From Legionella shakespearei DSM 23087 (GTDB lineage Bacteria; Pseudomonadota; Gammaproteobacteria; Legionellales; Legionellaceae): a stretch of DNA of 64,000 nucleotides. The notes under the pieces are model-generated. The model made no database searches and was not told where the DNA came from. It saw nothing but the letters and a program-made list of their open reading frames with translations. The stretch spans positions 5,308 through 69,307 of the forward strand of contig NZ_KB892386.1 in assembly GCF_000373765.1 (NCBI RefSeq). The letters run 5' to 3'. The position numbers were made by a program, and so were the translations under genes. Positions 1-7,875 of the stretch are shown here, one piece after another (position 1 is the stretch's first letter; every line of letters begins with the position of its first letter).

Positions 1-98
1 CCATAGCCAAAAAATGCAATAACAGCAAAAACAATCGCACCACCTATAGAGATGGAACGGCTTGCTTTAGCATGATCTGTGGGTGAATTATCTTTCAT
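1..98 (-). CDS. N-terminus of a membrane protein, runs off the window
   Basis: An ATG at 96-98 (minus strand) opens a frame of 32 codons that leaves the window at base 1. It begins MKDNSPTDHAKASRS and then becomes hydrophobic (a membrane segment from about residue 17). Too little is present to name a family. It lies outside the element. Confidence 0.5.
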   Translation of the reverse strand, partial: MKDNSPTDHAKASRSISIGGAIVFAVIAFFGY

Positions 99-205
99 TC
101 ATTTTACCTAAGTCGCAATTTTATCTATTTGTAGTAAGTGCTTTGTTTGGCCTAAGAAGGTGGACATATAATACTCATGTATTCAAAAAATGTCCAATAG
201 CAATT

Positions 206-237
206 GTAGCCTGTATTAGACGAAGTCGTAATACAGG
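206..237 (+). repeat. REP-like hairpin with GTAG head
   Basis: A GTAG tetranucleotide is followed by an imperfect palindrome: 9-bp arms (cctgtatta / taatacagg) plus an inner 3-bp stem and a bulged base. This layout is that of REP elements linked to RAYT transposases. An exact 32-bp inverted copy lies at 396-427. Bases 99-561 otherwise hold nothing I recognise as a gene. Confidence 0.65.
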
Positions 238-395
238 TGGTCAGATTGCCTGTCTAATCAAGTTAATGTGGAAAAATAGGTGGTACCGGGTGAATAATCT
301 CTACGATATCGTACTATGAAAAAGCTTTTCTAAGTTGAACGATGATGTTTATATAAAATTGAAATGAAAAGGGCGATGACATGATTGGGATAGAT

Positions 396-427
396 CCTGT
401 ATTACGACTTCGTCTAATACAGGCTAC
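396..427 (-). repeat. REP-like hairpin, inverted partner
   Basis: Exact reverse complement of 206-237 over 32 bp, GTAG head included. Two REP units facing each other about 160 bp apart form a BIME/REPIN-like unit. No RAYT transposase gene lies in the window, so such an enzyme would act from elsewhere. Confidence 0.65.
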
Positions 428-561
428 GCTTGCTAAAGCACTATACATTAGTGTTTGAATTAGACTGGCAAGTACATTACTAAGTTAATGGCGTATGTAG
501 TCAGCCTTGGATTTTGACCACATCAGGGTGGAAGTAAATTTACTGCAGCTAAATCTTAATC

Positions 562-1053
562 CTAGTTCATTTCATGGCTTGTAGGTTCAGTTATTTTTAT
601 ATTCAGAGCTCTTTCATCACTTAATAATTCGACTAAACGTTTGCGTATGAGTGCGAGCTCCATATTCAAAATTCCATGAGCCATCGGTGAATATGCTCCT
701 TTTTTTAGGATGACTTTATCAAAATCATATGAAAAATATTTAGACATACTATATAGCAGATCTGTGAAATAATTTATTCTATTTTCTTCCCATCTTTCTT
801 GCGCATTTTTGTCTTGTGTTTGTGGATAGGAATTTAGATGATCACGATATATATTCCAAGTATCTCTGATTTCTTTTTCATTATAAAACTCAATATCAAT
901 AAGATTTAGTGCTTGGACATGTTCAAGTGAAATTGTATCCGCTCGAGTAGCAAGAAGAGTTTTGAAAATATACAGTTTTCTTTGATTTTGCTCATTATAT
1001 TTTTCAATTTTTTTCTGAATTTTTAATGCAATTACTGGGGAGAATAAAATGGC
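562..1053 (-). pseudogene. 5'-truncated gene, DUF6680-like fragment
   Basis: The minus-strand frame is open from about 1053 to the stop at 562 but has no start codon until an internal Met at 747. The reading begins ILFSPVIALKIQKKIEKYNE, which resembles the end of an N-terminal membrane helix, and continues with RKLYIFKTLLATRAD and YDFDKVILKKGAYSPMAHG. From memory this fits DUF6680-type proteins, which start with a membrane helix. The start codon and first half of the helix are missing, cut where the acyltransferase gene ends, so this is probably a remnant left by recombination. The family name is tentative. Confidence 0.55.
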
Positions 1054-1638
1054 TCATCGACAGACCCTATTAATCTGCCCACAGTTGCTAATCGATCGTA
1101 TGACTCTCGCCGGATTACCACCCACAAGAGTATTCGGTGGTATGTTCTTGGTGACTACTGAACCGGCAGCCACAACCGAATTTTCACCTAATGTTACACC
1201 GCCGATAATTATTGCACCGGTCGCTATCCAGACGTTTTTCTCAATCACAATGGGTTTTCCTATTGTGATATTGCGGCGTTTTGAAGGCTCAAGGGGATGG
1301 CTGGCAGTAATGATGCTCACGTTAGGCCCAATCATTACATCATCTGCGATATCGAGTCCGCCAAGATCATAGAGGGTACAGTTCTGATTTATGAAGACAT
1401 TACGTCCGATGCGGATTTCATCTCCGCCAGCGGTATAAAAGGGTGGTATCAGTAAAAAGCTTTCATCTACCTTTTTCCCGATAAGTTCACTAAACAAAGC
1501 TCGAATTTCATCTGCGTCATTAAACGTTAAACGGTTAAGCTTGGCTGTGATTGTCATCGCCCTTTTGATGTTTGCCGACATGGCTGCTGATTCTGGTGTC
1601 TTACTCAAGATTATCTTGGAGTCTTCCACATTCGACAT
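1054..1638 (-). CDS. Hexapeptide-repeat O-acetyltransferase (maltose/galactoside type)
   Basis: About 194 residues. An N-terminal helical stretch is followed by left-handed beta-helix repeats (IRIGRNVFINQNCTLYD, IADDVMIGPNVSIITASHP, IGKPIVIEKNVWIATGAII) and the typical ending GGNPARVIR. The family transfers acetyl from acetyl-CoA to sugar hydroxyls; the catalytic His is probably in ITASHP. The start at 1638 is chosen because AAGGGA lies a few bases upstream. The gene lies just outside attL, so it is flanking chromosome or an older island fragment. The substrate cannot be inferred. Confidence 0.85.
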   Translation of the reverse strand: MSNVEDSKIILSKTPESAAMSANIKRAMTITAKLNRLTFNDADEIRALFSELIGKKVDESFLLIPPFYTAGGDEIRIGRNVFINQNCTLYDLGGLDIADDVMIGPNVSIITASHPLEPSKRRNITIGKPIVIEKNVWIATGAIIIGGVTLGENSVVAAGSVVTKNIPPNTLVGGNPARVIRSISNCGQINRVCR

Positions 1639-1729
1639 TTGGTATTCCCTTTGCACCTTATTTTATGTCTACATTGCGTCTACATGACTTTTTGAATTTT
1701 CCGAAAACTACACATAACTACTTGATTTT

Positions 1730-1776
1730 ATTGGTGGGCCCACTAGGACTTGAACCTAGGACCAACGGATTATGAG
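1730..1776. repeat. attL: copy of the tRNA 3' part
   Basis: These 47 bases match 59559-59605 exactly and correspond to the 3' part of the tRNA gene including CCA and the anticodon. The match ends just past the anticodon (tatgag, then divergence). Here the tRNA 5' half is absent, so this is the recombination scar at the left end. Bases 1639-1995 hold only this site, arm-type repeats and a promoter. Confidence 0.93.
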
Positions 1777-1874
1777 CCCCCAGCCTTAAAATTAACTCGT
1801 TGATTTTAAAGTAATAATCTGTCGCGAGATACCACTACAAATGTCGTACAGAGTATAACAGTGTCGTACTCAAA

Positions 1875-1894
1875 CACGCAAATCTCACGCAAGG
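1875..1894 (+). other. Left arm-type integrase-binding repeats (putative)
   Basis: cacgcaa, three bases, then tcacgcaagg. The same paired motif with the same 11-bp spacing and orientation occurs at 59486-59505 near the other end. A second shared word, ttgattttaaag, lies at 1800-1811 and 59541-59552. Paired short repeats flanking both att cores are the pattern of integrase/Xis arm sites. Confidence 0.6.
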
Positions 1895-1926
1895 GTATTT
1901 TAGCTACTTTATTGGCATTTTTATAG

Positions 1927-1980
1927 AAATGACTATTTGTGACGTTATTTTGTGCTATAATAAAATGACTATTTGTGACG
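1927..1980 (+). promoter_or_regulatory. abiE promoter with 18-bp operator direct repeats
   Basis: An 18-bp direct repeat (aaatgactatttgtgacg) occurs at 1927-1944 and 1963-1980, 36 bp apart. An extended -10 (TGC TATAAT, ending at 1961) lies exactly between the copies, 34 bases before the first start codon. AbiEi antitoxins are known to repress their own promoter by binding repeats, so these are probable operators. Confidence 0.65.
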
Positions 1981-1995
1981 CAATGGTAAAAAGCT

Positions 1996-2448
1996 ATGAA
2001 CATAAAAAAGCATTACAACACAGCTTTTCGTGCAGAGTTAATAAATAAAATTAATTGCATAAAAAGCCGTGTATTTTCGAGAGATGATTTAACAAAAGAT
2101 CATTCTAATCGAGAACAATTACGTTTAAATCGTGCGCTTCGTACTTTTATAGATGAAGGTATTATTATTAAAATTGCACATGGCTTATTTGCCAAGGCTG
2201 AGCCCATGACAATACCTGGACGAGATACTCAACCAGTGCTTACTGAACCTTTTGAAGCTGTAGCGACTGAAGCATTAGATAAGTTGGGTATCAAATGGGA
2301 ATTGGGAAGTGCCATCCGCGATTATAATGCTGGAAAAACCACTCAGGTTCCTGCGGTTTTTAGTGTTCGATTAAAAAGCCGATTTCGTGGTTCTATTCAT
2401 GCTGAAGGCCGAAAGCTAATATTTGAGGGTGGTATCAATGCCAGGTGA
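1996..2448 (+). CDS. AbiEi-like antitoxin / DUF6088 family regulator
   Basis: 150 residues with an N-terminal winged-helix region (SRDDLTKDHSNREQLRLNRALRTFIDEGIIIKIAHGLFAKA), then a short C-terminal domain. This is the antitoxin architecture of AbiE type IV systems, where the protein both opposes the nucleotidyltransferase toxin and represses its own operon. It overlaps the toxin gene by 11 bp (toxin ATG at 2438). The two genes probably stabilise the element by killing or arresting cells that lose it (inference from the family and position at the element end). Confidence 0.85.
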   Translation: MNIKKHYNTAFRAELINKINCIKSRVFSRDDLTKDHSNREQLRLNRALRTFIDEGIIIKIAHGLFAKAEPMTIPGRDTQPVLTEPFEAVATEALDKLGIKWELGSAIRDYNAGKTTQVPAVFSVRLKSRFRGSIHAEGRKLIFEGGINAR

Positions 2449-3361
2449 ATTAAATGAACAACAAATACGCCAAACTGCCATTATATTAGGCTTGTCTGCT
2501 GACTTCATACGTAAAGATTATTTTGTTACCAAAGCAATCCGCTTATTGTCTGAAATATCTAATGATTATTTTGATCTTGTGTTTCAAGGAGGAACAAGCC
2601 TTTCTAAAGGTTATGGGGTGATTAGCAGATTATCTGAGGATGTTGATTTCCGGGTAATTTCCAAGGCTGTTACTTTGAATTTAGGTCAAAGTGCGAAAAG
2701 ACGCGAACTTAGATTGTTTCGGCATTCTTTAGTTGAGTCATTAATCAACGCTGGTTTTGATGTACAGGAACAAGACGTTAAGGTTTTTTATGCGGGGCGA
2801 TATATGAGCATTCGTGCCTCCTTTGATGGTGCCCAGGGTATTGTATATTTGAAACCGCATATTGCCATTGATTGTTTTCTTGGTGAGCTTGAATTAAAAC
2901 CAGAAATTAAAAGTATCTCATCAATGATTAAAGTGACTCTTGGTGATACAGAATGTAATCATCGTTATTTTCCAGTTCCTTGTGTAGCCTTGGATGAGAC
3001 AGCTGCGGAAAAATGGGTAGCACTGTCACGCCGGATAGTTGACGCTAATAAAACTCCGAGAGATTCAGATAAGCACTTGGTTCGGCATTTGTATGATCTC
3101 TATCAACTACACCAACAAAATCGGCTGTCTGATGATTATTATTTAGTGCGCGAACGCGTTTTGGAAAAAGAGCAAGCAATGTTTGGAGCTGGATCTTTTG
3201 ATAATATACAGACAAAAATAGCAGCATCATTACATCATCTTCGTACTGATAAAAAATGGAAAGAGCATTGGCAATTTTTCCTTGAGCAAATGGTTTATCA
3301 ATCAGAAAAACCTGGTTTTGAGCAGGCTGTTATTGCTGTAGAAGAACTTAATTGTAGATAG
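2438..3361 (+). CDS. AbiEii/AbiGii-type nucleotidyltransferase toxin
   Basis: 307 residues from the ATG at 2438, preceded by gagggtgg inside the antitoxin gene; an upstream in-frame start at 2423 is less likely. The nucleotidyltransferase signature is clear: FQGGTSLSKGYGVISRLSED followed by VDFRV, giving the GGTxL box and the Asp pair. Family toxins transfer nucleotides to tRNA or related targets and stop growth reversibly. Full length for the family; no lesions seen. Confidence 0.9.
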   Translation: MPGELNEQQIRQTAIILGLSADFIRKDYFVTKAIRLLSEISNDYFDLVFQGGTSLSKGYGVISRLSEDVDFRVISKAVTLNLGQSAKRRELRLFRHSLVESLINAGFDVQEQDVKVFYAGRYMSIRASFDGAQGIVYLKPHIAIDCFLGELELKPEIKSISSMIKVTLGDTECNHRYFPVPCVALDETAAEKWVALSRRIVDANKTPRDSDKHLVRHLYDLYQLHQQNRLSDDYYLVRERVLEKEQAMFGAGSFDNIQTKIAASLHHLRTDKKWKEHWQFFLEQMVYQSEKPGFEQAVIAVEELNCR

Positions 3362-3432
3362 AAATAGGAAATCTCAAATAGCAACTTCAATTGATAACGG
3401 ATTATAAGCAAACGCACCAGAATCAAAATATG

Positions 3433-3548
3433 GCATTGCCCACTAAGCTTTATACTGCGTTGCAAGTTCATTCGTCTTCAGTCATGTACTAATGTATACT
3501 CCTTCGCCTCATTCACTTGCGCCTTGTCTAAAACTTAGTGGGCAATGC
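3433..3548. repeat. 116-bp inverted-repeat element (MITE-like)
   Basis: Perfect 15-bp terminal inverted repeats, gcattgcccactaag (3433-3447) and its complement (3534-3548). The interior has partial inner symmetry (gcgttgcaagttcattcg against cattcacttgcgcc), so the unit can fold into a long hairpin. It fills most of the gap between the toxin gene and the convergent nitroreductase gene (3362-3594). It could be a miniature transposable element or a bidirectional terminator; no ORF of substance lies inside. Confidence 0.5.
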
Positions 3549-3594
3549 TATATAGTTTATCTTCTATTATTACTTAGCGGCATCAAAGCTATAA

Positions 3595-4290
3595 TCAGCT
3601 ATTTTTATCTTCATCAAGCCATTTCTGGGTTTGTTTTTTCCATTCAGCATAACACTCATTGCCGCAAAAATACCGGACATAATCTTCCCCTTCAAATGAA
3701 TTAGCTGCTGATTTTGGAACCAGTTTAAGGCAGGTATAACAGCTTTCTGTTTCGCAGTTTTCCTGGAGATTAAATTTTTCAAATGAAGTGAATAAGGGCA
3801 AGGCTTTTCTATCTTCTTCGGTATGTGTTTTGAGTGGTTCTGTATGGTGTCCTAAAGCCAATGCACCAATAATGGTATGTCCTTTAGAGATTTCTATTTG
3901 CTCTTTGGTAGCAGCCTCATCCAAGGTAACCCAGCAGCAGCCAATATCAAGGGCGGCTGCAGCCAGCCACATATTCTGCATGGCGGCTGCACCGCTGTAT
4001 AGGTGCTGATTATGCTGCTTTAACCACTTATCAATGTCAACACCTGTATCAATGGTCACGATAATTAACAGCTGGGCTTGAGAGAGGAATGAAGCATGCT
4101 GTGCTTTCTTAGATAATGTGTTCAAGGTGTCTTTGTTGCGAATCAGGGTGAAATGCCAGGGTTGTGAATTTAAAGGGCTGGGTGCGTATTGACCGGCTTG
4201 CAGTATTTTTTCAATGGCTTCCTCATTCAGAGGCTTATCAGAAAATTGACGTACCGCCCGTCTTCGTTTTATTACTTCAAATAGATCCAT
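3595..4290 (-). CDS. Nitroreductase-family protein with C-terminal Cys-rich domain
   Basis: 231 residues from the ATG at 4290 (AGGATGG upstream). Residues 1 to about 165 form an FMN nitroreductase domain (RRRAVRQFSDKPL, APSPLNSQPWHFTLIR, GCCWVTLDEAA). The tail carries CETESCYTC followed by VRYFCGNECYAEW, two CxxC/CxxxC pairs that look like a zinc ribbon of the DUF3330 kind often seen near metal-resistance genes. It is the last gene of the minus-strand run globin-reductase-P450 and probably shares the NsrR promoter. Substrate unknown. Confidence 0.85.
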   Translation of the reverse strand: MDLFEVIKRRRAVRQFSDKPLNEEAIEKILQAGQYAPSPLNSQPWHFTLIRNKDTLNTLSKKAQHASFLSQAQLLIIVTIDTGVDIDKWLKQHNQHLYSGAAAMQNMWLAAAALDIGCCWVTLDEAATKEQIEISKGHTIIGALALGHHTEPLKTHTEEDRKALPLFTSFEKFNLQENCETESCYTCLKLVPKSAANSFEGEDYVRYFCGNECYAEWKKQTQKWLDEDKNS

Positions 4291-4319
4291 AAATAACCAT
4301 CCTGTGTTTTCTATATTAA

Positions 4320-5473
4320 CTAAGTAAAACAATGTTCATCACTCAGAAAAAGTGCAGAAAAACCGTTACCGGGGTAGTTTGCGCGTTGTTGATTTTCGCC
4401 AGTCAGCGCAAAATATTTTTTCTGCGATAGCAATTCCTCGAGTACCACGTGCATCTCTAATCTGGCTAGAGGTGCTCCTAAGCAAAAATGAATCCCTTGC
4501 CCCCAAACTAAACTATGCTTCGTGTCCCCTCGAGCTTAATGATGTTTGGCTCATCGAAGATACGCGGGTCGCGATTGGCCGCTATCCACATCAGCGACAG
4601 ATTCTCACCTTGCGGAATGGTTCGATCTGCGATTTTGACTTCACGTGTTGTAACACGGCGATTGGCGACAAGCGGACCATCGACGCGCAAAATTTCTTCG
4701 ATTGCCTGAGGAATAAGCTTATGATCGTTTCTAAGCCTATCTTGCAGATTGAAATCTTGTGCAAGATGAAAAAGTAGAATACTTAATCCAGCTGCTACGG
4801 TACCGTGTCCGGCTGCCCAATTGCGTAAGATACTTACGATTTGTTCATCATCTAATTTCGTGCCATCCACGTCCGTCTTAAGTAGCGCGTCGGTTGCGTT
4901 ATTTTCAAACTCTAATGAAGCTCGGTGTTTATCTAAATTAGGCTTGACGCATTCTGAAAAAAGTGTGGCTAGTGCTTTGCCAGCTGTTTGATCTCTATTA
5001 AAAGCAGCATGTTGATTGTCATTTGCCCAGCCACTTAAAAATTCCCATTGCTGCTCGGACCAACCCAGAAAAGCACACAAGGTTTTGAATGCAAATGGGG
5101 TAACAAAAGAGCGCATGAGTTCTGTTTTTTCATTAAAAGGTATAGAATCAATAAAGTCTCTGGCAATTTTGCGGGCTTGGGGTTCAAGGCTTGCCATTTG
5201 TTTTTTACTAAAATTGGGAGCTAAGGCTTTGCGGTATTGTTCGTGAATCGGAGGATCCATTCCATTAGGAATAGCTAAAAATTGAGATTGATTATTAAAG
5301 GTTCCTGGTTCGGATAAAACAGTTGTAATGTCTTGATGGCGAAATAAAGACCAGCCCATGAAGTCGCTATGCGCTACGGGACATTTCTCTCGCATTTTAT
5401 CATAGGCTGATCGTTGATTTTGCAAGACCGATTCATCTCGCGGGTCCCAGTCATCGCGTGTCATTTCATCCAT
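4320..5473 (-). pseudogene. Cytochrome P450, frameshifted before the haem-binding loop
   Basis: The first frame (5473-4508) encodes 321 residues: I-helix AAGHGTVAAG near 220-229, the ExxR motif EEILR at 259-263, then it stops. The next frame continues without a gap with HSLVWGQGIHFCLGAPLARL, the Cys-ligand loop, and ends at 4320, total about 384 residues, normal for a bacterial P450. One base appears lost near 4519. The I-helix motif reads AGHGT where most P450s have an acidic residue before the Thr. Start at 5473 has AAGGTAG upstream. Either a true pseudogene or a sequencing error; without the second part it cannot bind haem. Confidence 0.85.
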
Positions 5474-5617
5474 TGTGCACTACCTTGTTCAAATATCGGA
5501 ATTGAAAAAATCAAATGTAATTTCTTTTATCTGGTATTTTGTTATTTTAAACTATGAATCATAAGACGATGATTGTCACGTTCTTAACATTTTTGAAATA
5601 CTTTAAATTCTTTATTT

Positions 5618-6574
5618 TTACAAAAACGCATCGCTGTAAATTTTATATGAGGGAACGCCAGCCAGAAATGCTTTTGTTTTTAGTTTATTGGTCGTTTCTT
5701 TTGGACCACACACATAAACTTGAACATTATCGGTATTATTTAAATGTATCAATAATTGCTGTGTAATATCCGATTCTTGGTAACGTCCATTACTCTTCAA
5801 TACGCAGGGAATGTATTGAAAACTCTGGTAAAACGTTGATAGCGTTTGCAGTTCTTCAGCATAATAAATATCATTGTCCTGACAGCCCCCATGGATTAAG
5901 GTGATTTTACCTTGGTGTTGTTCGCTTAATGCCGTTTTGACGATGCCTAATAAAGGAGCTAATCCAGTACCGGTTCCGGCTAAAAGTATCTCGAAGGAAG
6001 ATTGGTCCGGATTCATATAGTAGCATTTCCCAAAAGGTCCTCTAATATGAACCATTGTGTCAACGGTTGCTTTTTTCCGTAGCCATTGGCTCATTGCCCC
6101 ATCGTCTTTAAGCTTGATATGCAGTTCAATATAACCTTCTTTTTCGGGCATGTTGGCGATGGAATAACTTCGCGATACCCCTTCAGGATTCAACAGATTC
6201 AGATATTGCCCTGGTATCCAGTTTTCCAAATGTTCTGCTAAAAGTTTTACTCTAATAACATTGTCAGTGAGGGAGCATAGCTCTGTAATCACGGCTTGTT
6301 GTTCACACTCAGCCGCATCCGGGTCTTTCAGATAAATAGTATTCGCAGGTTTGGCCTGACAAGCAAGAAAATATCCTTGAGATTTTAATGCCTCAGGCAA
6401 ACCTTCCTGCCATTTTGGCTCGATTGGTCGATCAGTTGTTTTTATCAAACAAGCTTGGCAAATTCCTGAACGACAGGCATGAGGATAATCAACATCATGC
6501 CGTAGCAGGCAATCAAGGACAGACTCATCTTCTATTGAATGAAGAACTTGCTTATTATAATACAGTTCAGTCAT
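5618..6574 (-). CDS. 2Fe-2S ferredoxin/FAD/NAD(P)H oxidoreductase
   Basis: 318 residues. The N-terminal ferredoxin domain has CRSGICQAC (C-x4-C-x2-C) and a fourth Cys in FLACQAKP. Then follow an FAD domain (RSYSIANMPEKEGYIELHIK) and a NAD domain (LAGTGTGLAPLLGIV, VYVCGP). It passes electrons from NAD(P)H via FAD and the iron-sulphur cluster to a partner. It begins 4 bp after the globin stop, so the pair is coupled and likely forms a two-protein equivalent of flavohaemoglobin. The downstream P450 could be a second partner. Start at 6574 chosen for this spacing. Confidence 0.9.
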   Translation of the reverse strand: MTELYYNKQVLHSIEDESVLDCLLRHDVDYPHACRSGICQACLIKTTDRPIEPKWQEGLPEALKSQGYFLACQAKPANTIYLKDPDAAECEQQAVITELCSLTDNVIRVKLLAEHLENWIPGQYLNLLNPEGVSRSYSIANMPEKEGYIELHIKLKDDGAMSQWLRKKATVDTMVHIRGPFGKCYYMNPDQSSFEILLAGTGTGLAPLLGIVKTALSEQHQGKITLIHGGCQDNDIYYAEELQTLSTFYQSFQYIPCVLKSNGRYQESDITQQLLIHLNNTDNVQVYVCGPKETTNKLKTKAFLAGVPSYKIYSDAFL

Positions 6575-6578
6575 AGCC

Positions 6579-6947
6579 TTACCTGTCCAAAACGTCATCA
6601 CGCACGCTGTTGGCAATAGCAGCTACCCCCTGAATATCCTTTTCATTAGCGCCCAACTCTTGCAAAGTTGCTCCCAGGTGCTCAATAACAATATTGACAT
6701 GGGAATCATTTAATCCACGTTTGATTAAATGGCGATGACCTTCGCGCATGTCTTTTCCGCTATAATGATTAGGGCCACCAAAAACCATGGTTAAGAAGCC
6801 TTTTTGTTTGAGGATTTGTTGCTCCATATCTACATCCTCAAAAAAATGACTGACTCTATCATCGGTTAACATTTTGCGGTAAAAGATATCAACAGCAGTG
6901 TTGACGGCGTTTTGACCACCCAAGCGCTCAAATAATGTTTCAGACAT
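6579..6947 (-). CDS. Truncated haemoglobin (2/2 globin)
   Basis: 122 residues from ATG 6947, with AAGGAG just upstream. Typical group-I-like sequence: LFERLGGQNAV, FYRKMLTDDRVSHFF, KGFLTMVFGG, DMREGHRHLI containing the proximal His. Such globins bind O2 and NO and can act as NO dioxygenases when re-reduced. The gene starts 14 bases from an NsrR-type operator and is the first gene of the reductase/P450/nitroreductase run, so NO detoxification is the likely role (inference). Confidence 0.92.
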   Translation of the reverse strand: MSETLFERLGGQNAVNTAVDIFYRKMLTDDRVSHFFEDVDMEQQILKQKGFLTMVFGGPNHYSGKDMREGHRHLIKRGLNDSHVNIVIEHLGATLQELGANEKDIQGVAAIANSVRDDVLDR

Positions 6948-6960
6948 GATATACTCCTTA

Positions 6961-6983
6961 AAGATGTATTTTAAATACATCTT
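6961..6983. promoter_or_regulatory. NsrR operator between globin and nsrR
   Basis: Perfect 10-bp inverted repeat (aagatgtatt / aatacatctt) around three central bases. It closely matches the known NsrR consensus AAGATGCATTT-N-AAATGCATCTT. It sits 13 bp before the globin start and 47 bp before the divergent nsrR start, so one site can control both directions. Confidence 0.85.
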
Positions 6984-7030
6984 ATAAGAAGAAATAATAT
7001 CCGTCAAGAAATGGTTTAGAAGGATTACTT

Positions 7031-7471
7031 ATGCAGTTAACTCAGTTTACTGATTATTCATTGAGAGCGTTGATATACATTGCTCTTAGAAAAGAATTGT
7101 GCACGATTAATGATATTGCCAATGCTTATGCAATATCATCCAACCATTTGCTGAAGATCATTCACAATCTATCTAAGATGGGGGCTATTAAAACCACTCG
7201 AGGAAAAAGTGGTGGTATTACAATGGCTCAAAATCCCTCTGATATTAATTTGGGCGAATTGGTTATCAAGCTGGAGCCACATTTTGATTTGGTGCCTTGT
7301 TTTAATAAGGAAAAGGCAAACTGTTGTATCGCGCCTGCCTGTAAGCTAAAACGTATTTTATTTGATGCCAAAGAAAGCTTTTTGGCTGTTTTAAAAGAAT
7401 ACACACTTGCAGATATTCTCGACAATCAAATTGCCTTGAAAGAATTTCTTTCTATTGATGAGAAGACGTAG
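7031..7471 (+). CDS. nsrR: NsrR, Rrf2-family NO-sensing repressor
   Basis: 146 residues. Rrf2 winged helix at 1-60 (FTDYSLRALIYIAL, SSNHLLKIIHNLSKMGAIKTTRG) and a C-terminal Cys cluster at 90, 98, 99 and 104; the ending EYTLADIL also matches NsrR. E. coli NsrR holds a 4Fe-4S cluster with Cys 91, 96 and 102, so the spacing here (C-x7-CC-x4-C) is wider at the first gap. The adjacent palindrome supports NsrR over IscR. NO destroys the cluster and releases repression. It is convergent with, and overlaps, the DUF488 gene by 20 bp. Confidence 0.88.
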   Translation: MQLTQFTDYSLRALIYIALRKELCTINDIANAYAISSNHLLKIIHNLSKMGAIKTTRGKSGGITMAQNPSDINLGELVIKLEPHFDLVPCFNKEKANCCIAPACKLKRILFDAKESFLAVLKEYTLADILDNQIALKEFLSIDEKT

Positions 7472-7859
7472 CCAACAAATCCAATTCCGGTTTCTTCGGC
7501 CAGCAATCAAGAAAAGCTTTTAGTACCCTGGCATGATTGTGTTTTTTATCTTTTGCCGCATAAAACAATACGACTTCCTTGTTTTTGGCTTTTGTCAGTA
7601 TTTCTTCAACTAATTCTTGTTTGCTACCAAGCTCATCGATATATTGACTTGCAAAGTCCAGCCATTTTTCAGGTTCATGATTGAACCATTTTCTTAGCTC
7701 TGGACTGGGTGCTATTTCTTTTAACCACGCGTCAATTGGAAGTTTATTTTTCTTTAAACCGTGAGGCCATAACCGGTCTACTAAAAGCCATAAGCCATCC
7801 TTTGTTTCAGGGGGCTCATAGACTCTACAAATTTTGATGTTTATTTCGTTGGTTGTCAT
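7452..7859 (-). CDS. DUF488 family protein (YeaO-like)
   Basis: 135 residues from ATG 7859: ICRVYEPPETKDGLWLLVDRLWPHGLKK, WLKEIAPSPELRKWFNHEPEKW, VVLFYAAKDKKHNHA. These are the conserved blocks of DUF488. Its biochemical role is not established; some annotations suggest a uroporphyrin-III methyltransferase link that I regard as unsupported. It follows the TehB-like gene by 16 bp as the last gene of a four-gene minus-strand run. Confidence 0.85.
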   Translation of the reverse strand: MTTNEINIKICRVYEPPETKDGLWLLVDRLWPHGLKKNKLPIDAWLKEIAPSPELRKWFNHEPEKWLDFASQYIDELGSKQELVEEILTKAKNKEVVLFYAAKDKKHNHARVLKAFLDCWPKKPELDLLATSSHQ

Positions 7860-7875
7860 AACAATCCTTGGATTT

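Noticed and set aside
83-319. Plus-strand ORF of 78 residues
   Set aside because: It runs through a REP hairpin and has no coding signal.
3492-3782. Short ORFs on both strands near 3.5-3.8 kb
   Set aside because: They lie in the inverted-repeat unit or antisense to the nitroreductase gene.
4352-4777. Plus-strand ORF of 141 residues
   Set aside because: It is antisense to the P450 gene, whose frameshifted second part explains this stretch.
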